A stretch of DNA of 64,000 nt from Serinibacter salmoneus (GTDB lineage Bacteria > Actinomycetota > Actinomycetes > Actinomycetales > Beutenbergiaceae). The notes under the pieces were generated by a model that did no database searches, was not told the DNA's origin, and saw nothing but the letters and a program-made list of their open reading frames with translations. This document shows, piece after piece, positions 45,744-54,982 of this stretch. Numbering within the stretch: position 1 is the stretch's first letter; each line of letters opens with the position of its first letter. A program made the position numbers and the translations under genes. Where the stretch lies: positions 3,044,973 through 3,108,972 of the forward strand of contig NZ_PDJD01000001.1 of the NCBI RefSeq assembly GCF_002563925.1, given 5' to 3'.

Positions 45744-46955
45744 TCAGGCGACCATGCCGTGAGGGTCGATGACGAACTTCTGGGCAGCCCCGGCGTCGAA
45801 CTGCTTGTACCCGCTGGGGGCGTCCTCGAGGCTGATCGTGGTGGCGTTCACGGCCTTCCCGATCGGGGCGCGCCCCGCGAGGATGAGGTTCATCAGTTTG
45901 CGGTTGTACTTCTTCACGGGGCACTGACCCGTCACGAAGCTGTGGGACTTGGCCCAGCCGAGCCCGAGCCGCACACCGATCTGGCCGTGCTTGGCCTCCT
46001 CGTTCACCGCGCCCGGGTCCCCGGTCACGTACAGCCCCGGGATGCCCAGCGCCGCGCCGGCGCGCGCAATGCTCATGACGTCGTTGAGCACCGTCGCCGG
46101 CGCCTCCGCCGCACCCTCTCCGTGACCACGGGCCTCGAAACCGACGGCGTCCACCGCGGCGTCCACCTCCGGCTCACCCACGATGTCGGCCACCATGTCC
46201 GCCAGCGAGTCACCGGAGGCCAGGTTCACCGTGGAGCACCCGAAGCTCTCGGCCTGCTTCAGCCGGGCGTCGAGCATGTCGCCGACGATCACGTGCGAGG
46301 CACCCAGCAGCTGCGCCGAGAACGCGGCGGCCAAGCCCACCGGACCCGCGCCGGCCACGTAGACGGTCGATCCGGTGGTCACACCGGCCGAGACCGCGCC
46401 GTGATACCCGGTCGGGAAGATGTCCGAGAGCATCGTCAGATCGAGGATGTGCTCGAGGGCCGCGTCCCGGTCCGGGAACTTCAACAGGTTGAAGTCGGCG
46501 TAGGGGATCATCACGTACTCGGCCTGGCCACCGAGCCAGCCGCCCATGTCCACGTAGCCGTACGCAGCGCCGGCGCGCGCTGGGTTCACGTTGAGGCAGA
46601 TACCCGTCTTGCCCTCGTTGCACATCCGACAGCGACCGCAGGCGATGTTGAACGGCACTGAACAGATGTCCCCGGGCTTGTGGAAGAGGACGTCGTCGCC
46701 GATCTCGACCACCTCCCCGGTGATCTCGTGACCCAGCGTCTGACCGATCGGGGCCGTGGTGCGGCCGCGGACCATGTGCTGGTCGCTGCCGCAGATGTTC
46801 GTGGTGACGAGCTTGAGGATCACGGCGTGTGGGGCGGCCTGTTTGATGCCGAACGCGTCCGCCACTTCCTGCGGGATCTCGAGCTTCGGGTACGCAAAGG
46901 ACTCGACCGCGACCTCTCCCGGTCCCTTGTACACCACTGTCTTGTTGCCGCTCAT
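45744..46955 (-). CDS. fdhA: Glutathione-independent formaldehyde dehydrogenase
   Basis: The 403-residue zinc-dependent dehydrogenase matches the Pseudomonas FdhA type along its length. Catalytic zinc ligands include Cys55 and His76-Glu77 (NICGSDQHM, GHEITGE). Structural zinc cysteines are 106, 109, 112 and 120 (ACGRCRMCNEGKTGIC), with the NAD motif VAGAGPVGLAAAF. The marker segments NPARAGAAYGYVDMG and GLGWAKSHSF are conserved. It oxidises formaldehyde, often as a dismutase with tightly bound NAD. ATG 46955 has GGAGGGGAG upstream. It is flanked by both copies of the duplicated element. Confidence 0.93.
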   Translation of the reverse strand: MSGNKTVVYKGPGEVAVESFAYPKLEIPQEVADAFGIKQAAPHAVILKLVTTNICGSDQHMVRGRTTAPIGQTLGHEITGEVVEIGDDVLFHKPGDICSVPFNIACGRCRMCNEGKTGICLNVNPARAGAAYGYVDMGGWLGGQAEYVMIPYADFNLLKFPDRDAALEHILDLTMLSDIFPTGYHGAVSAGVTTGSTVYVAGAGPVGLAAAFSAQLLGASHVIVGDMLDARLKQAESFGCSTVNLASGDSLADMVADIVGEPEVDAAVDAVGFEARGHGEGAAEAPATVLNDVMSIARAGAALGIPGLYVTGDPGAVNEEAKHGQIGVRLGLGWAKSHSFVTGQCPVKKYNRKLMNLILAGRAPIGKAVNATTISLEDAPSGYKQFDAGAAQKFVIDPHGMVA

Positions 46956-47157
46956 GCGGGACTCCCCTCCCATGTGCGTGTACGGGCCTCGCTGCCCGCG
47001 CCGACACCTCGCTGTGCCGGTGCCTTCGCACGCTACGCGCGCGCGTTCATGGCGAGCAAGGGTGGGAACGATCCGAACGGTCGGATTGCACGAACGTGCA
47101 CGGGGCACGGGTCGCGCGCAACAAGCACCGTGCCGCATGCAGTTGCGTGTGGCCCCC

Positions 47158-47262
47158 ATCCGCCGAGTGCGCGGTTGCGCCGCGCCGCATCCGCCGAGTG
47201 TGCGGTTGCGCCGCCTCGCGGCGCCGTGGGGCTGCGCAGGCACCCGCTCGGCGGGGGTGGGG
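47158..47262. repeat. Duplicated intergenic palindromic element, copy B
   Basis: This has the same design as copy A: two direct CCGCCGAGTG...GGTTGCGCCG units and one inverted unit, with 42 bp (47221-47262) identical to copy A. In this copy an additional 11-bp perfect hairpin forms between CGCAGGCACCC (47235-47245) and 47260-47270. It lies 60 bp beyond the ohyA stop, so it may serve as the ohyA terminator. Confidence 0.8.
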
Positions 47263-47329
47263 TGCCTGCGGGGTGGTACAGGGGGTGAACCGGCGGCGCG
47301 GGGGCAACCCACGCCGCCGGACCCGTTGC

Positions 47330-49096
47330 TCAGTCCTCGAGGATCCCGAACTGCGCGAGCAGCTGCCCGATCTCGGTCTTGTCGACCTTCTTGTGCAGCA
47401 TGTGCTTGCCCAGGCGCCCGCCCGGAACCTTCAGGGGCTCGTTGTCGCGCATCCGGTGCATGGCGTTGAGCAGGTAACGCACGTCGTAGGTGGAACCGAA
47501 CACCTCCGGCACCCCGCGCTCGATGTCCAGCAGCGTGTAGACGGCCTCCATCGGGGTGCGCACCGAGTACTCGGTGGTGAAGATGCAGTCACGTTCCTTC
47601 GACTCGGCGAACTGGCCGATGAAGGCGAGGTTCACGGAGCCCTGCGGCACCACATCGGGTCGGTCGCCCTTCTGCCGAGGCATGAAGAACGCCGTCACGT
47701 ACGGCATCATCACCGGCACGGTCTTGGCGCCGGTGGCCGCGAGCTCGGGGATATCCGCCTCCGGGACACCCAGGTGGTAGAGCCACTCCTGGGTGATCTC
47801 CTCACCCGTGGACTCCTGGATCGTCTTGCCGGTGTAGTCACCGGGCGTATCGGTCATCAGGGCGTACACCCAGACCACGATCTGGTCCGCCGGCTGCTGC
47901 TTGAAGTGGGGCTGGCGGTTCACGGTCCAGGACATCAGCCACGAGGAGTCCTTCGCGGTGACGATGCCACCGGTCACGACCTTGCCGCTGAAGGGGTCGC
48001 GGCCGCAGATCGTCTGGATGTACTCCGGGATCCGGGCATCCAGGGTGGTGACGGTCGCCGACTCCCACTTGGTCTCCGGAATGTGCGCACCGAACACGTC
48101 GGGTCGGCCGAAGGCGGGGTCCTTCGCGGCGATGGTGCGCCACAGGTCCCACGCCGGTGCGGGGCCGGTGTTCAGGCGCGCCGGCGTGTGGTGGTCGCCC
48201 TCGTCGGAGTTCTCCGTCAGGGAGCCGATCGTCACGAAGACCAGGTCGTTCGCCGTGAGATCAACCCCCCCGGCCTCGCCCTCGCGCACCCAGTCGATGC
48301 GGGTGGCCTGCTTGCGCTCGCCGTCGACCTGCACACCGACGTCGGTCACCTCGGTGGAGAAGTGGAAGGTGACGCCCTGGTCCAGCAGCCAGCGGTACAG
48401 CGGCAGCACGAGCGACTCGTACTGGTTGTACTTGGTGAACTTGAGGGAGGAGAGGTCAGGCAGGCCCCCGATGTGCTGGATGAAGCGGTGCAGGTAGAGC
48501 TTGAACTCCAGGGCGGAGTGCCACTCCTCGAACGCGAACATCGTGCGCCAGTAGAGCCAGAAGTTGCTGTCGAGGAACTCCTGGGTGAAGACCTCGTTGA
48601 TGCGCTTGTTCTCCATGTCCTCACGGGTGGCGAGGAACACGTGGGCGATCTCGTTCTGGACGCCCTGGGAGAGCGCGAACTTGCCGTCGGTGTGCGCGTC
48701 CTGGCCGCGGTTCACGGTGGCGCGGCGGTGGGAGACGTTCGGGTCGTCCTTGTTCAGCCAGTAGAACTCGTCCAGCACGGAGGCGCCGTCGATCTCCAGT
48801 GAGGGGATCGAGCGGTACAGGTCCCACAGGCACTCGAAGTGCTCCTCCATCTCCCGCCCGCCACGGATCACAAAGCCCTTCTTGGGTTCCTTGATCCCGT
48901 CCAGCGCGCCACCGGGCAGGGCGAGCCGCTCCAGCACCGTGATCTTCTCGCCGCTCATCTGCCCGTCGCGGATGAGGAAGGCGGCGCCGGCGAGGGAGGC
49001 CAGGCCTGCACCGACGAACCACGCGGACTTCTCCTCCACCCCCTTCGGTTTGCGGGGGCGGGCGAAGGCTTCGTAGTTTCCAGCGCTGTAGTGCAC
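47330..49096 (-). CDS. ohyA: Oleate hydratase
   Basis: The 588-residue FAD protein belongs to the oleate hydratase (myosin-cross-reactive antigen) family. It has the N-terminal HYSAGNYEAFARPRKPKGV, the FAD motif FVGAGLASLAGAAFLIRDG, and conserved GFVIRGGREMEEHFECLWDL. It hydrates cis-9 double bonds of oleate to 10-hydroxystearate and can protect against toxic fatty acids. GTG 49096 is chosen over ATG 49105: it reproduces the family N-terminus and has GAGGAG nine bases upstream, whereas that sequence abuts the ATG. Confidence 0.95.
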   Translation of the reverse strand: MHYSAGNYEAFARPRKPKGVEEKSAWFVGAGLASLAGAAFLIRDGQMSGEKITVLERLALPGGALDGIKEPKKGFVIRGGREMEEHFECLWDLYRSIPSLEIDGASVLDEFYWLNKDDPNVSHRRATVNRGQDAHTDGKFALSQGVQNEIAHVFLATREDMENKRINEVFTQEFLDSNFWLYWRTMFAFEEWHSALEFKLYLHRFIQHIGGLPDLSSLKFTKYNQYESLVLPLYRWLLDQGVTFHFSTEVTDVGVQVDGERKQATRIDWVREGEAGGVDLTANDLVFVTIGSLTENSDEGDHHTPARLNTGPAPAWDLWRTIAAKDPAFGRPDVFGAHIPETKWESATVTTLDARIPEYIQTICGRDPFSGKVVTGGIVTAKDSSWLMSWTVNRQPHFKQQPADQIVVWVYALMTDTPGDYTGKTIQESTGEEITQEWLYHLGVPEADIPELAATGAKTVPVMMPYVTAFFMPRQKGDRPDVVPQGSVNLAFIGQFAESKERDCIFTTEYSVRTPMEAVYTLLDIERGVPEVFGSTYDVRYLLNAMHRMRDNEPLKVPGGRLGKHMLHKKVDKTEIGQLLAQFGILED

Positions 49097-49242
49097 GATC
49101 GTCATCTCCTCGACGGTGCTGCGGCATTGGGGGAAGGCCGGGCGACCCGCAGCCGGTCGTCCGGTATCGAGCCTAATGACGCCATCTGAAAGTGCACGGT
49201 GAGGAGGAGGTGAGCGCCTGGGTGATTCCGCGAGTCAATAGC

Positions 49243-49271
49243 GAAGGCCCCGGGGGAACCCCGGGGCCTTC
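49243..49271. terminator. 13-bp terminator behind ino1
   Basis: GAAGGCCCCGGGG (49243-49255) pairs exactly with 49259-49271 across a 3-nt loop, 17 bp past the ino1 stop codon. Confidence 0.85.
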
Positions 49272-49287
49272 ACATGGAGGGATTTGC

Positions 49288-50382
49288 TCAGCGCTCGGCG
49301 GTGCCGGCGATGAACCCCTCGACCTTCTCGCGGGCGAGCGGGTCGGGCATCTGCTCCGGCGGCGACTTCATGAAGTACGCCGAGGCGGAGGTGATCGGGC
49401 CGCCGATTCCGCGGTCCTTCGCGATCTTCGCGGCGCGCACGGCATCGATGATGATGCCGGCCGAGTTCGGGGAGTCCCACACCTCGAGCTTGTACTCCAG
49501 GTTCAGCGGCACCTCGCCGAAGGCGCGACCCTCGAGGCGCACGTACGCCCACTTGCGGTCGTCCAGCCAGGCCACGTAGTCGCTCGGGCCGATGTGCACG
49601 TTGCGGTCGGACTTCTTGCCCGAGAGAGGACCGTTGTCGATGTTCGAGGTCACGGCCTGGGTCTTGGAGAGCTTCTTGGACTCCAGTCGGTCGCGCTCGA
49701 GCATGTTCTTGAAGTCCATGTTGCCGCCCACGTTGAGCTGGTAGGTGCGGTCCAGCACCACGCCGCGTTCCTCGAACAGGCGGGCCAGCACGCGGTGGGT
49801 GATGGTGGCGCCGACCTGGGACTTGATGTCGTCGCCCACGATCGGCACGCCGGCGGCGGTGAACTTGTCGGCCCACTCCTTGGTGCCGGCGATGAAGACC
49901 GGGAGAGCGTTGACGAACGCCACACCGGCGTCGATCGCGGCCTGGGCGTAGTACTTCGCGGCGTCCTCGGAGCCGACCGGCAGGTAGCAGACCAGCACGT
50001 CGGCCTTGGCGGCCTTGAGGGCGGCGACGACGTCGACCGGCTCGTCCGTGGCCTCCTCGATGGTCTCGAGGTAGTACTTACCCAGGCCGTCCAGGGTCGG
50101 GCCGCGCTGCACGTTCACGCCGGTGGGCGGCACGTCGGCGATCTTGATGGTGTTGTTCTCGCTGGCCACGATGGCGGCCGACAGGTCCTGGCCCACCTTC
50201 TTGGCGTCGACGTCGAACGCGGCGACGAACTCCAGGTCGCTCACGTGGTAGTCGCCGAACTGGACGTGCATCAATCCGGGCACGGAGTCGGCGGGGTCGG
50301 CGTTCTTGTAGAACTCCACCCCCTGCACGAGCGAGCTGGCGCAGTTACCGACACCGGCAATCGCAACGCGGATGGAACTCAT
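49288..50382 (-). CDS. ino1: Inositol-1-phosphate (myo-inositol-3-phosphate) synthase
   Basis: The 364-residue actinobacterial-type enzyme has the NAD motif [40 protein letters not shown], the catalytic lysine region [17 protein letters not shown], and [17 protein letters not shown]. It converts glucose-6-phosphate to inositol-phosphate, the precursor of mycothiol and phosphatidylinositol. ATG 50382 overlaps the padR stop by four bases, so synthesis is coupled to its presumed regulator. Confidence 0.96.
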   Translation of the reverse strand: MSSIRVAIAGVGNCASSLVQGVEFYKNADPADSVPGLMHVQFGDYHVSDLEFVAAFDVDAKKVGQDLSAAIVASENNTIKIADVPPTGVNVQRGPTLDGLGKYYLETIEEATDEPVDVVAALKAAKADVLVCYLPVGSEDAAKYYAQAAIDAGVAFVNALPVFIAGTKEWADKFTAAGVPIVGDDIKSQVGATITHRVLARLFEERGVVLDRTYQLNVGGNMDFKNMLERDRLESKKLSKTQAVTSNIDNGPLSGKKSDRNVHIGPSDYVAWLDDRKWAYVRLEGRAFGEVPLNLEYKLEVWDSPNSAGIIIDAVRAAKIAKDRGIGGPITSASAYFMKSPPEQMPDPLAREKVEGFIAGTAER

Positions 50383-50978
50383 GGAATCTCCTTCTCGGGG
50401 TGGGGTTCGTACGTGTCAGTCGGCTCGCCCTGATGGGCGCGCTCGGTGGCAATGAGGTCCTCGAGCCAGCCGACCTCGCGGTCCAGCAGCTCCAGGCCGT
50501 GACGTTGCAACTCGGAGGTGTAGTCGTCCCAACGCTCGCGGTTCTTCGCGGCGCTGGCGCGCAGTGCCTCGCGCCGCTCGATCATGCGGGCGTGCCGACC
50601 CTCGAGGATCCGCAGCCGGATGTGTGGGTCGGTGTCGGCGAACATGGAGAACCGGACGTCGAACACATCATCGTCCCAGGCGGCCGGGTCGCTGGCCGCG
50701 AGGGTGTCCGCCAGGTGCTCCTTGCCGGCGGGGGTGATCGCGTAGACGATCCGGGAGCGGCGACCCGCCAGCGCGTGCGGCAACTCCCCGGAATCGCTCA
50801 TCACGAGCCAGCCCGCGGACTCCAGCGCGCGCAGCCGCGGGTAGAGGGACCCGAACGAGAGTGTGCGGAACACGCCCAGGCTCGCGACCAACCGCTTGCG
50901 CAACTCGTAGCCGTGCAGCGGGCCGTCGGCCAGTCGCCCGAGGATCGCGAGGTCGAGCATGGCACTGCGTGCGGACAT
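50379..50978 (-). CDS. PadR-family transcriptional regulator
   Basis: The 199-residue product has a PadR winged helix ([39 protein letters not shown], then a wing with [16 protein letters not shown]) and a C-terminal coiled region for dimerization. PadR proteins usually repress, and often autoregulate through inverted repeats of ATGTATC type. Such a repeat lies 20 bp upstream of ATG 50978, which itself has GGAGAGG. Coupling to ino1 suggests control of inositol production. The ligand is unknown. Confidence 0.93.
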   Translation of the reverse strand: MSARSAMLDLAILGRLADGPLHGYELRKRLVASLGVFRTLSFGSLYPRLRALESAGWLVMSDSGELPHALAGRRSRIVYAITPAGKEHLADTLAASDPAAWDDDVFDVRFSMFADTDPHIRLRILEGRHARMIERREALRASAAKNRERWDDYTSELQRHGLELLDREVGWLEDLIATERAHQGEPTDTYEPHPEKEIP

Positions 50979-50997
50979 GGTGACCTCTCCTTCCTCG

Positions 50998-51016
50998 ATG
51001 TATCGCATTGATACAT
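50998..51016. promoter_or_regulatory. Putative PadR operator
   Basis: ATGTATC (50998-51004) and GATACAT (51010-51016) form a perfect 7-bp inverted repeat with a 5-bp spacer. This is the classic PadR-type symmetry, just upstream of the padR–ino1 operon and facing the divergent PBP gene. Confidence 0.75.
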
Positions 51017-51266
51017 CGGTTCGGTGTGTCGGGTCAAGTGCACCGCGCGGAACCCGACTGCCGCAGCCGCGCGAAGATCGTGTGCCGATGTGGTGAAGTG
51101 GGCCCCCCGGCCTCCCCGCGGGGGTGGGAGGGCGGTCATACTGGGCGCGCACCCGAGTACGCGCGCGCCCGGCCGCGCCGTCCTCCGCGGCACCCGCAGG
51201 CACGTGGCCGGTCGGCCCGCCCGCCAACACGACCCGTGCACCCGAGACGAGCTGGAGTCCCCACCC

Positions 51267-53669
51267 GTGGCAGAGAAGTCCCACCGTTCCCGGCGTTCCG
51301 CCGCCGCCTCGCAATCCCGAGGCAAGGCCCGCGGCACGGCCCAGCGCAAGAAGGGCTGGAACTACCCGCGCGCCGGACTCGGCCCCGTTCGGCGGTGGCT
51401 GCCGAGTTGGCGGGTGGTGCTCGGCGTCCTGCTCACGGGGCTCGCTGCTGCCGCCGGCCTGTTCGCCTGGGCGTATGCCACCACCGATCTGCCCGAGGTG
51501 GACGAGATGGCGCTCGCGGAGTCCTCCACGATCTACTTCGCCGACGGTGAGACGGAGATGGGCACGCTCGCGGAGATCAACCGGAACGTCGTGGACACCA
51601 CCGCGTTGCCCGACTACGTCGGGGATGCGGTGGTCGCCTCCGAGGACCGCCGCTTCTACTCCAACTCCGGTATCGACCCGATCGGTATCGCGCGGGCGTT
51701 CTGGAACAACGTGACGGGCGGTAGCCAGCAGGGCGCCTCCACGCTGACCCAGCAGTACGTGGACAACTACTACCTCGGTCAGACCCAGAGCTATGCCGAC
51801 AAGGCACGCGAGGCGATCCTCGCGATCAAGGTCGAGCAGGAGATGACCAAGGACGAGATCCTCGACGCCTACCTCAACGTCATCTACTTCGGCCGCGGGG
51901 CCTACGGGATCGACGCCGCAGCCCAGGCCTACTTCGGCATCCCCGCCAGTGAACTCACCCTGTCCCAGTCCGCCCTCCTGGCGGGGATCATCCCGGCCCC
52001 CAGCGCCTGGGATCCGGCCATCAGCCCCGAGCAGGCGGAGTACCGCTGGGAGCGCACGCTGACCTTCATGCTCGAGGACGGCATGATCACGCAGCAGGAG
52101 TTCGACGACGCCACCTACCCGGAGACGATCGAGAGTGCCCGATCGGACCGGTTCGCCGGGACGAACGGCTACCTCATGCAGATGGTGATCGCCGAGCTCA
52201 CCTCCGGGGAGGAGGCGCCGTTCACCGAGGACGAACTGAACCGCCTGGGCCTGACGATCGTCTCCACCGTCGATGCGCAGTGGCAGGCCGAGGCCGTGGA
52301 GACCATCGAGGGCCAGGTGCCCGAGGATGCCCCGGAGGGCTTCAAGGCGACCCTGGTCTCCATCGATCCGGCCACCGGTGGGGTGAAGGCGCTCTACGGC
52401 GGTGAGGACTACCTGACCGAATCGCTCAACCGCGCCACCCAGGCCCGCTACCAGGGCGGCTCCACGTTCAAGCCGTTCGCGCTGATCGCGGCGCTGTCCG
52501 AGGGGATCTCCCTGGAGCAGCAGCTGCCGTCCTACACCGGCATGGATGTGGACGGGTACGTGGTGAACAACTACGACAGCATCGACCGTGGCTATGTGAA
52601 TCTCGTGGAGGGCCTGGAGTACTCCATCAACTCGACCTACGTGGCCCTGAACGCGATGGTCGGACCGGAGAACACCATGGAGACGGCCATCGCCGCGGGT
52701 CTTCCGGAGGACACCCTCGGCCTGAACGCGAACCTGTCCAACGTGCTCGGGAACGCCTCCCCGCACGCCATCGACATGGCACGCGTGTTCGCGACCTACG
52801 CCGCTCAGGGTGTGCGCCACGACACCCACATCGTGGAACGGGTCACCGACTCCGGCGGGGTCGAGCTCTACACCGGGCCCACCGAGGGTGAGCGGGTGTT
52901 CGAGGCCGATGTGATGGCCGATGCGACCTACGCCATGACCCAGGTGGTCGAGGTCGGGACCGGGCGTACCGCGAGCGCGCTCGGCCGTCCGGTGGCGGGC
53001 AAGACCGGCTCGGCGAACGAGTACCGGGGGTCCTCGTTCGGGGGCTACATCCCGCAACTGGCCACCGTGGTGGCCGCCTATCAGACCGGGCCCGACGGCG
53101 AGGAGGTGCCGATCGATCCGTTCGGTGGCTACTCCGTGCTCGCCGGGGGATCGCTTCCGACCGATCTGTGGCTCTACTACATGACGCAGGTGACCGAGGG
53201 AATGCCGATCGAGGACTTCCCGCCTCGGGCGAACGTGGGCGAGATCGCCACCCCGGCCGCACCCGAGACAACCGAGCCGGAAATGGTTGCGGTGCCGGAC
53301 GTGGCGGGCATGAGCGAGGAGGCGGCGCGGGCGGCGATCATCGCGGCCGGGTTCTCCGTGGCCGCCGGCAGCGAGCCGAGCGAGACGGTCGAGGAGGGCA
53401 TCGTGATCCGCGCCGAACCGGGCGGGGAGGCCGAGGCCGGGTCCTTGATCACGATCGTGGTCTCCACGGGGCCGGCCGAGCCCACCGAGGAGCCGACGAC
53501 GCCGGAGCCGACCACGCCGGAGCCGACCACGCCGGAGCCGACCACGCCGGAACCGACCACGCCGGAACCGACCACACCGCAGCCCTCGCCCTCGGTAACG
53601 GCCACACCGAGTCCGCAGCCGACGGAGGGCGGCGGGCAGCCGTCGCCGCCGTCCACACCGGAGAACTGA
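51267..53669 (+). CDS. Class A penicillin-binding protein with PASTA domain
   Basis: The 800-residue bifunctional enzyme has a basic cytoplasmic start and one membrane helix (residues ~49-71). A GT51 glycosyltransferase domain carries the catalytic Glu126 in ASEDRRFYSNSGIDPIG and GGSQQGASTLTQQYVDNYY. The transpeptidase has SxxK in GGSTFKPFALIAAL (near residue 398), SxN in EYSINSTYVAL and KTG in VAGKTGSANEYRG. One PASTA domain (about 672-735) and a Thr/Pro/Glu repeat tail close it. It polymerises and cross-links peptidoglycan. GTG 51267 was chosen because upstream codons have no envelope-protein character. Confidence 0.94.
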   Translation: MAEKSHRSRRSAAASQSRGKARGTAQRKKGWNYPRAGLGPVRRWLPSWRVVLGVLLTGLAAAAGLFAWAYATTDLPEVDEMALAESSTIYFADGETEMGTLAEINRNVVDTTALPDYVGDAVVASEDRRFYSNSGIDPIGIARAFWNNVTGGSQQGASTLTQQYVDNYYLGQTQSYADKAREAILAIKVEQEMTKDEILDAYLNVIYFGRGAYGIDAAAQAYFGIPASELTLSQSALLAGIIPAPSAWDPAISPEQAEYRWERTLTFMLEDGMITQQEFDDATYPETIESARSDRFAGTNGYLMQMVIAELTSGEEAPFTEDELNRLGLTIVSTVDAQWQAEAVETIEGQVPEDAPEGFKATLVSIDPATGGVKALYGGEDYLTESLNRATQARYQGGSTFKPFALIAALSEGISLEQQLPSYTGMDVDGYVVNNYDSIDRGYVNLVEGLEYSINSTYVALNAMVGPENTMETAIAAGLPEDTLGLNANLSNVLGNASPHAIDMARVFATYAAQGVRHDTHIVERVTDSGGVELYTGPTEGERVFEADVMADATYAMTQVVEVGTGRTASALGRPVAGKTGSANEYRGSSFGGYIPQLATVVAAYQTGPDGEEVPIDPFGGYSVLAGGSLPTDLWLYYMTQVTEGMPIEDFPPRANVGEIATPAAPETTEPEMVAVPDVAGMSEEAARAAIIAAGFSVAAGSEPSETVEEGIVIRAEPGGEAEAGSLITIVVSTGPAEPTEEPTTPEPTTPEPTTPEPTTPEPTTPEPTTPQPSPSVTATPSPQPTEGGGQPSPPSTPEN
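53493..53582 (+). repeat. Six tandem 15-bp repeats in the PBP tail
   Basis: Six near-identical 15-bp units (CCGACCACGCCGGAG type) encode repeated PTTPE units. Internal units differ by single bases. Copy number is likely to vary between strains. The tail probably crosses the cell wall as an extended spacer. Confidence 0.85.
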
Positions 53670-53772
53670 GCGGTCGTGACGTTCTCGCGGTTCCGGTAGG
53701 ATGTCGTGTTTGGGTGCCCGTTCCGCACAGTCCGACCTGGATCGTTCGGGCAGGTACCCGTGAACGCATCAC

Positions 53773-53815
53773 CCTCCTGTCACGGAAAGTCCGTGACCGC
53801 CCAGTCCAAAGGAGG
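53773..53815 (+). promoter_or_regulatory. Structured rpsF leader that can sequester the ribosome-binding site
   Basis: CCTCCT (53773-53778) is exactly complementary to the rpsF Shine-Dalgarno AGGAGG (53810-53815). Between them an 8-bp hairpin forms: GTCACGGA (53779-53786) with TCCGTGAC (53790-53797), followed by an ACCG stretch. This resembles the S6:S18 autoregulatory leader found before rpsF in many bacteria. Assignment to that family is inference. Confidence 0.45.
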
Positions 53816-53826
53816 TGGGTATCCGC

Positions 53827-54117
53827 ATGCGTCAGTACGAATTGATGCTGATCCTCGAGCCCGAGGTCGATGAGCGCACGGTTGCACCGTCGCTCGAGAA
53901 GCTTCTGTCCGTGATCACCCAGGGTGGCGGCTCCGTCGACAAGATCGACATCTGGGGCAAGCGCCGCCTGGCATACGAGATCGCCAAGCGCTCCGAGGGC
54001 CTGTACGCCGTGGTCAACATGACCGCGACACCGGCCCTCGCCCAGGAGCTCGACCGCCAGCTGGGCCTCAATGAGGCCGTGCTGCGCACGAAGCTGCTGC
54101 GCGCCGACGCCAACTGA
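53827..54117 (+). CDS. rpsF: 30S ribosomal protein S6
   Basis: The 96-residue protein begins [19 protein letters not shown] and contains [20 protein letters not shown], both hallmark S6 segments. It binds 16S rRNA with S18, encoded two genes downstream. AAAGGAGGT lies ten bases before ATG 53827. It heads rpsF–ssb–rpsR–rplI, and its leader may be the operon's control point. Confidence 0.97.
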   Translation: MRQYELMLILEPEVDERTVAPSLEKLLSVITQGGGSVDKIDIWGKRRLAYEIAKRSEGLYAVVNMTATPALAQELDRQLGLNEAVLRTKLLRADAN

Positions 54118-54150
54118 CCTCACACACCACCGACCGAGCAGGAGCACTCC

Positions 54151-54693
54151 ATGGCAGGCGAGACCGTCATCACCGTGATCGGGAACCTCACGGCCGACCC
54201 GGAGCTGCGGTTCACCCCCTCCGGCGCAGCCGTTGCGAACTTCACGATCGCTTCGACCCCGCGCACGTTCGACCGTCAGTCGAACGAGTGGAAGGACGGG
54301 GAGACCCTGTTCATGCGCTGCTCGATCTGGCGCGAGGCGGCCGAGAACGTCGCGGAGTCCCTGACCAAGGGGATGCGCGTCGTGGCTCAGGGGCGTCTCG
54401 TCCAGCGGTCCTTCGAGACCCGCGAGGGTGAGAAGCGCACCGTGGTCGAGCTCCAGGTGGACGAGATCGGTCCGTCGCTGCGCTACGCCTCCGCCAAGGT
54501 CACCCGCGCCCAGCGCGGCGGTGGCGGCGGCGGTGGTTTCAGCGGTGGCGGCGGCTACGGCGATTCCGGCGCTCGCTCCGGTGGGGGCGGCGGCTACGGC
54601 GACTCGGGTCAGCGCGGCGGGGGCTCTGCTCCCCGCAACGACGACCCGTGGGCTGCCGGGGCCGGCTCCTACTCCGACGAGCCGCCGTTCTAG
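54151..54693 (+). CDS. ssb: Single-stranded DNA-binding protein
   Basis: The 180-residue protein has an OB fold ([40 protein letters not shown]), a Gly-rich linker with two repeats (GGGYGDSG type), and the acidic SSB C-terminal tip DEPPF that recruits replication and repair proteins. The start has AGCAGGAG upstream. It lies in the ribosomal-protein operon as in most Actinobacteria. Confidence 0.97.
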   Translation: MAGETVITVIGNLTADPELRFTPSGAAVANFTIASTPRTFDRQSNEWKDGETLFMRCSIWREAAENVAESLTKGMRVVAQGRLVQRSFETREGEKRTVVELQVDEIGPSLRYASAKVTRAQRGGGGGGGFSGGGGYGDSGARSGGGGGYGDSGQRGGGSAPRNDDPWAAGAGSYSDEPPF

Positions 54694-54726
54694 ATCACAG
54701 ACTGAAGAACGCAGAAGGAGAACATC

Positions 54727-54966
54727 ATGGCGAAGCCCGCACTTCGCAAGCCCAAGAAGAAGGTCGGTCCGGTCAAGACCGCCAAGATCGAGGGCGAGAT
54801 CGACTACAAGGACACCGTCATGCTGCGGAAGTTCATCTCGGACCGCGGCAAGATCCGCGCGCGCCGCGTGACCGGTGTCTCCGTGCAGGATCAGCGCAAG
54901 ATCGCTCGGGCCGTGAAGAACGCCCGTGAGATGGCGCTGCTGCCCTACTCGAGCTCCGCTCGCTGA
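54727..54966 (+). CDS. rpsR: 30S ribosomal protein S18
   Basis: The 79-residue basic protein contains the S18 core [20 protein letters not shown], the rRNA-binding [20 protein letters not shown], and the closing ALLPYSSS. It has no zinc-binding cysteines, so it is the zinc-independent paralogue form. AGAAGGAG lies upstream of ATG 54727. It pairs with S6. Confidence 0.97.
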   Translation: MAKPALRKPKKKVGPVKTAKIEGEIDYKDTVMLRKFISDRGKIRARRVTGVSVQDQRKIARAVKNAREMALLPYSSSAR

Positions 54967-54982
54967 TCGGGAGGCACGAACG

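Noticed and set aside
45345-46661. Plus-strand open frame spanning the cca end and fdhA
   Set aside because: It crosses the duplicated element and terminator and runs antisense to fdhA, with no domain content.
50983-53057. Extension of the padR reading frame upstream through the region opposite the PBP gene
   Set aside because: ATG 50978 has GGAGAGG and an operator in front of it, and upstream codons are antisense to a conserved PBP.
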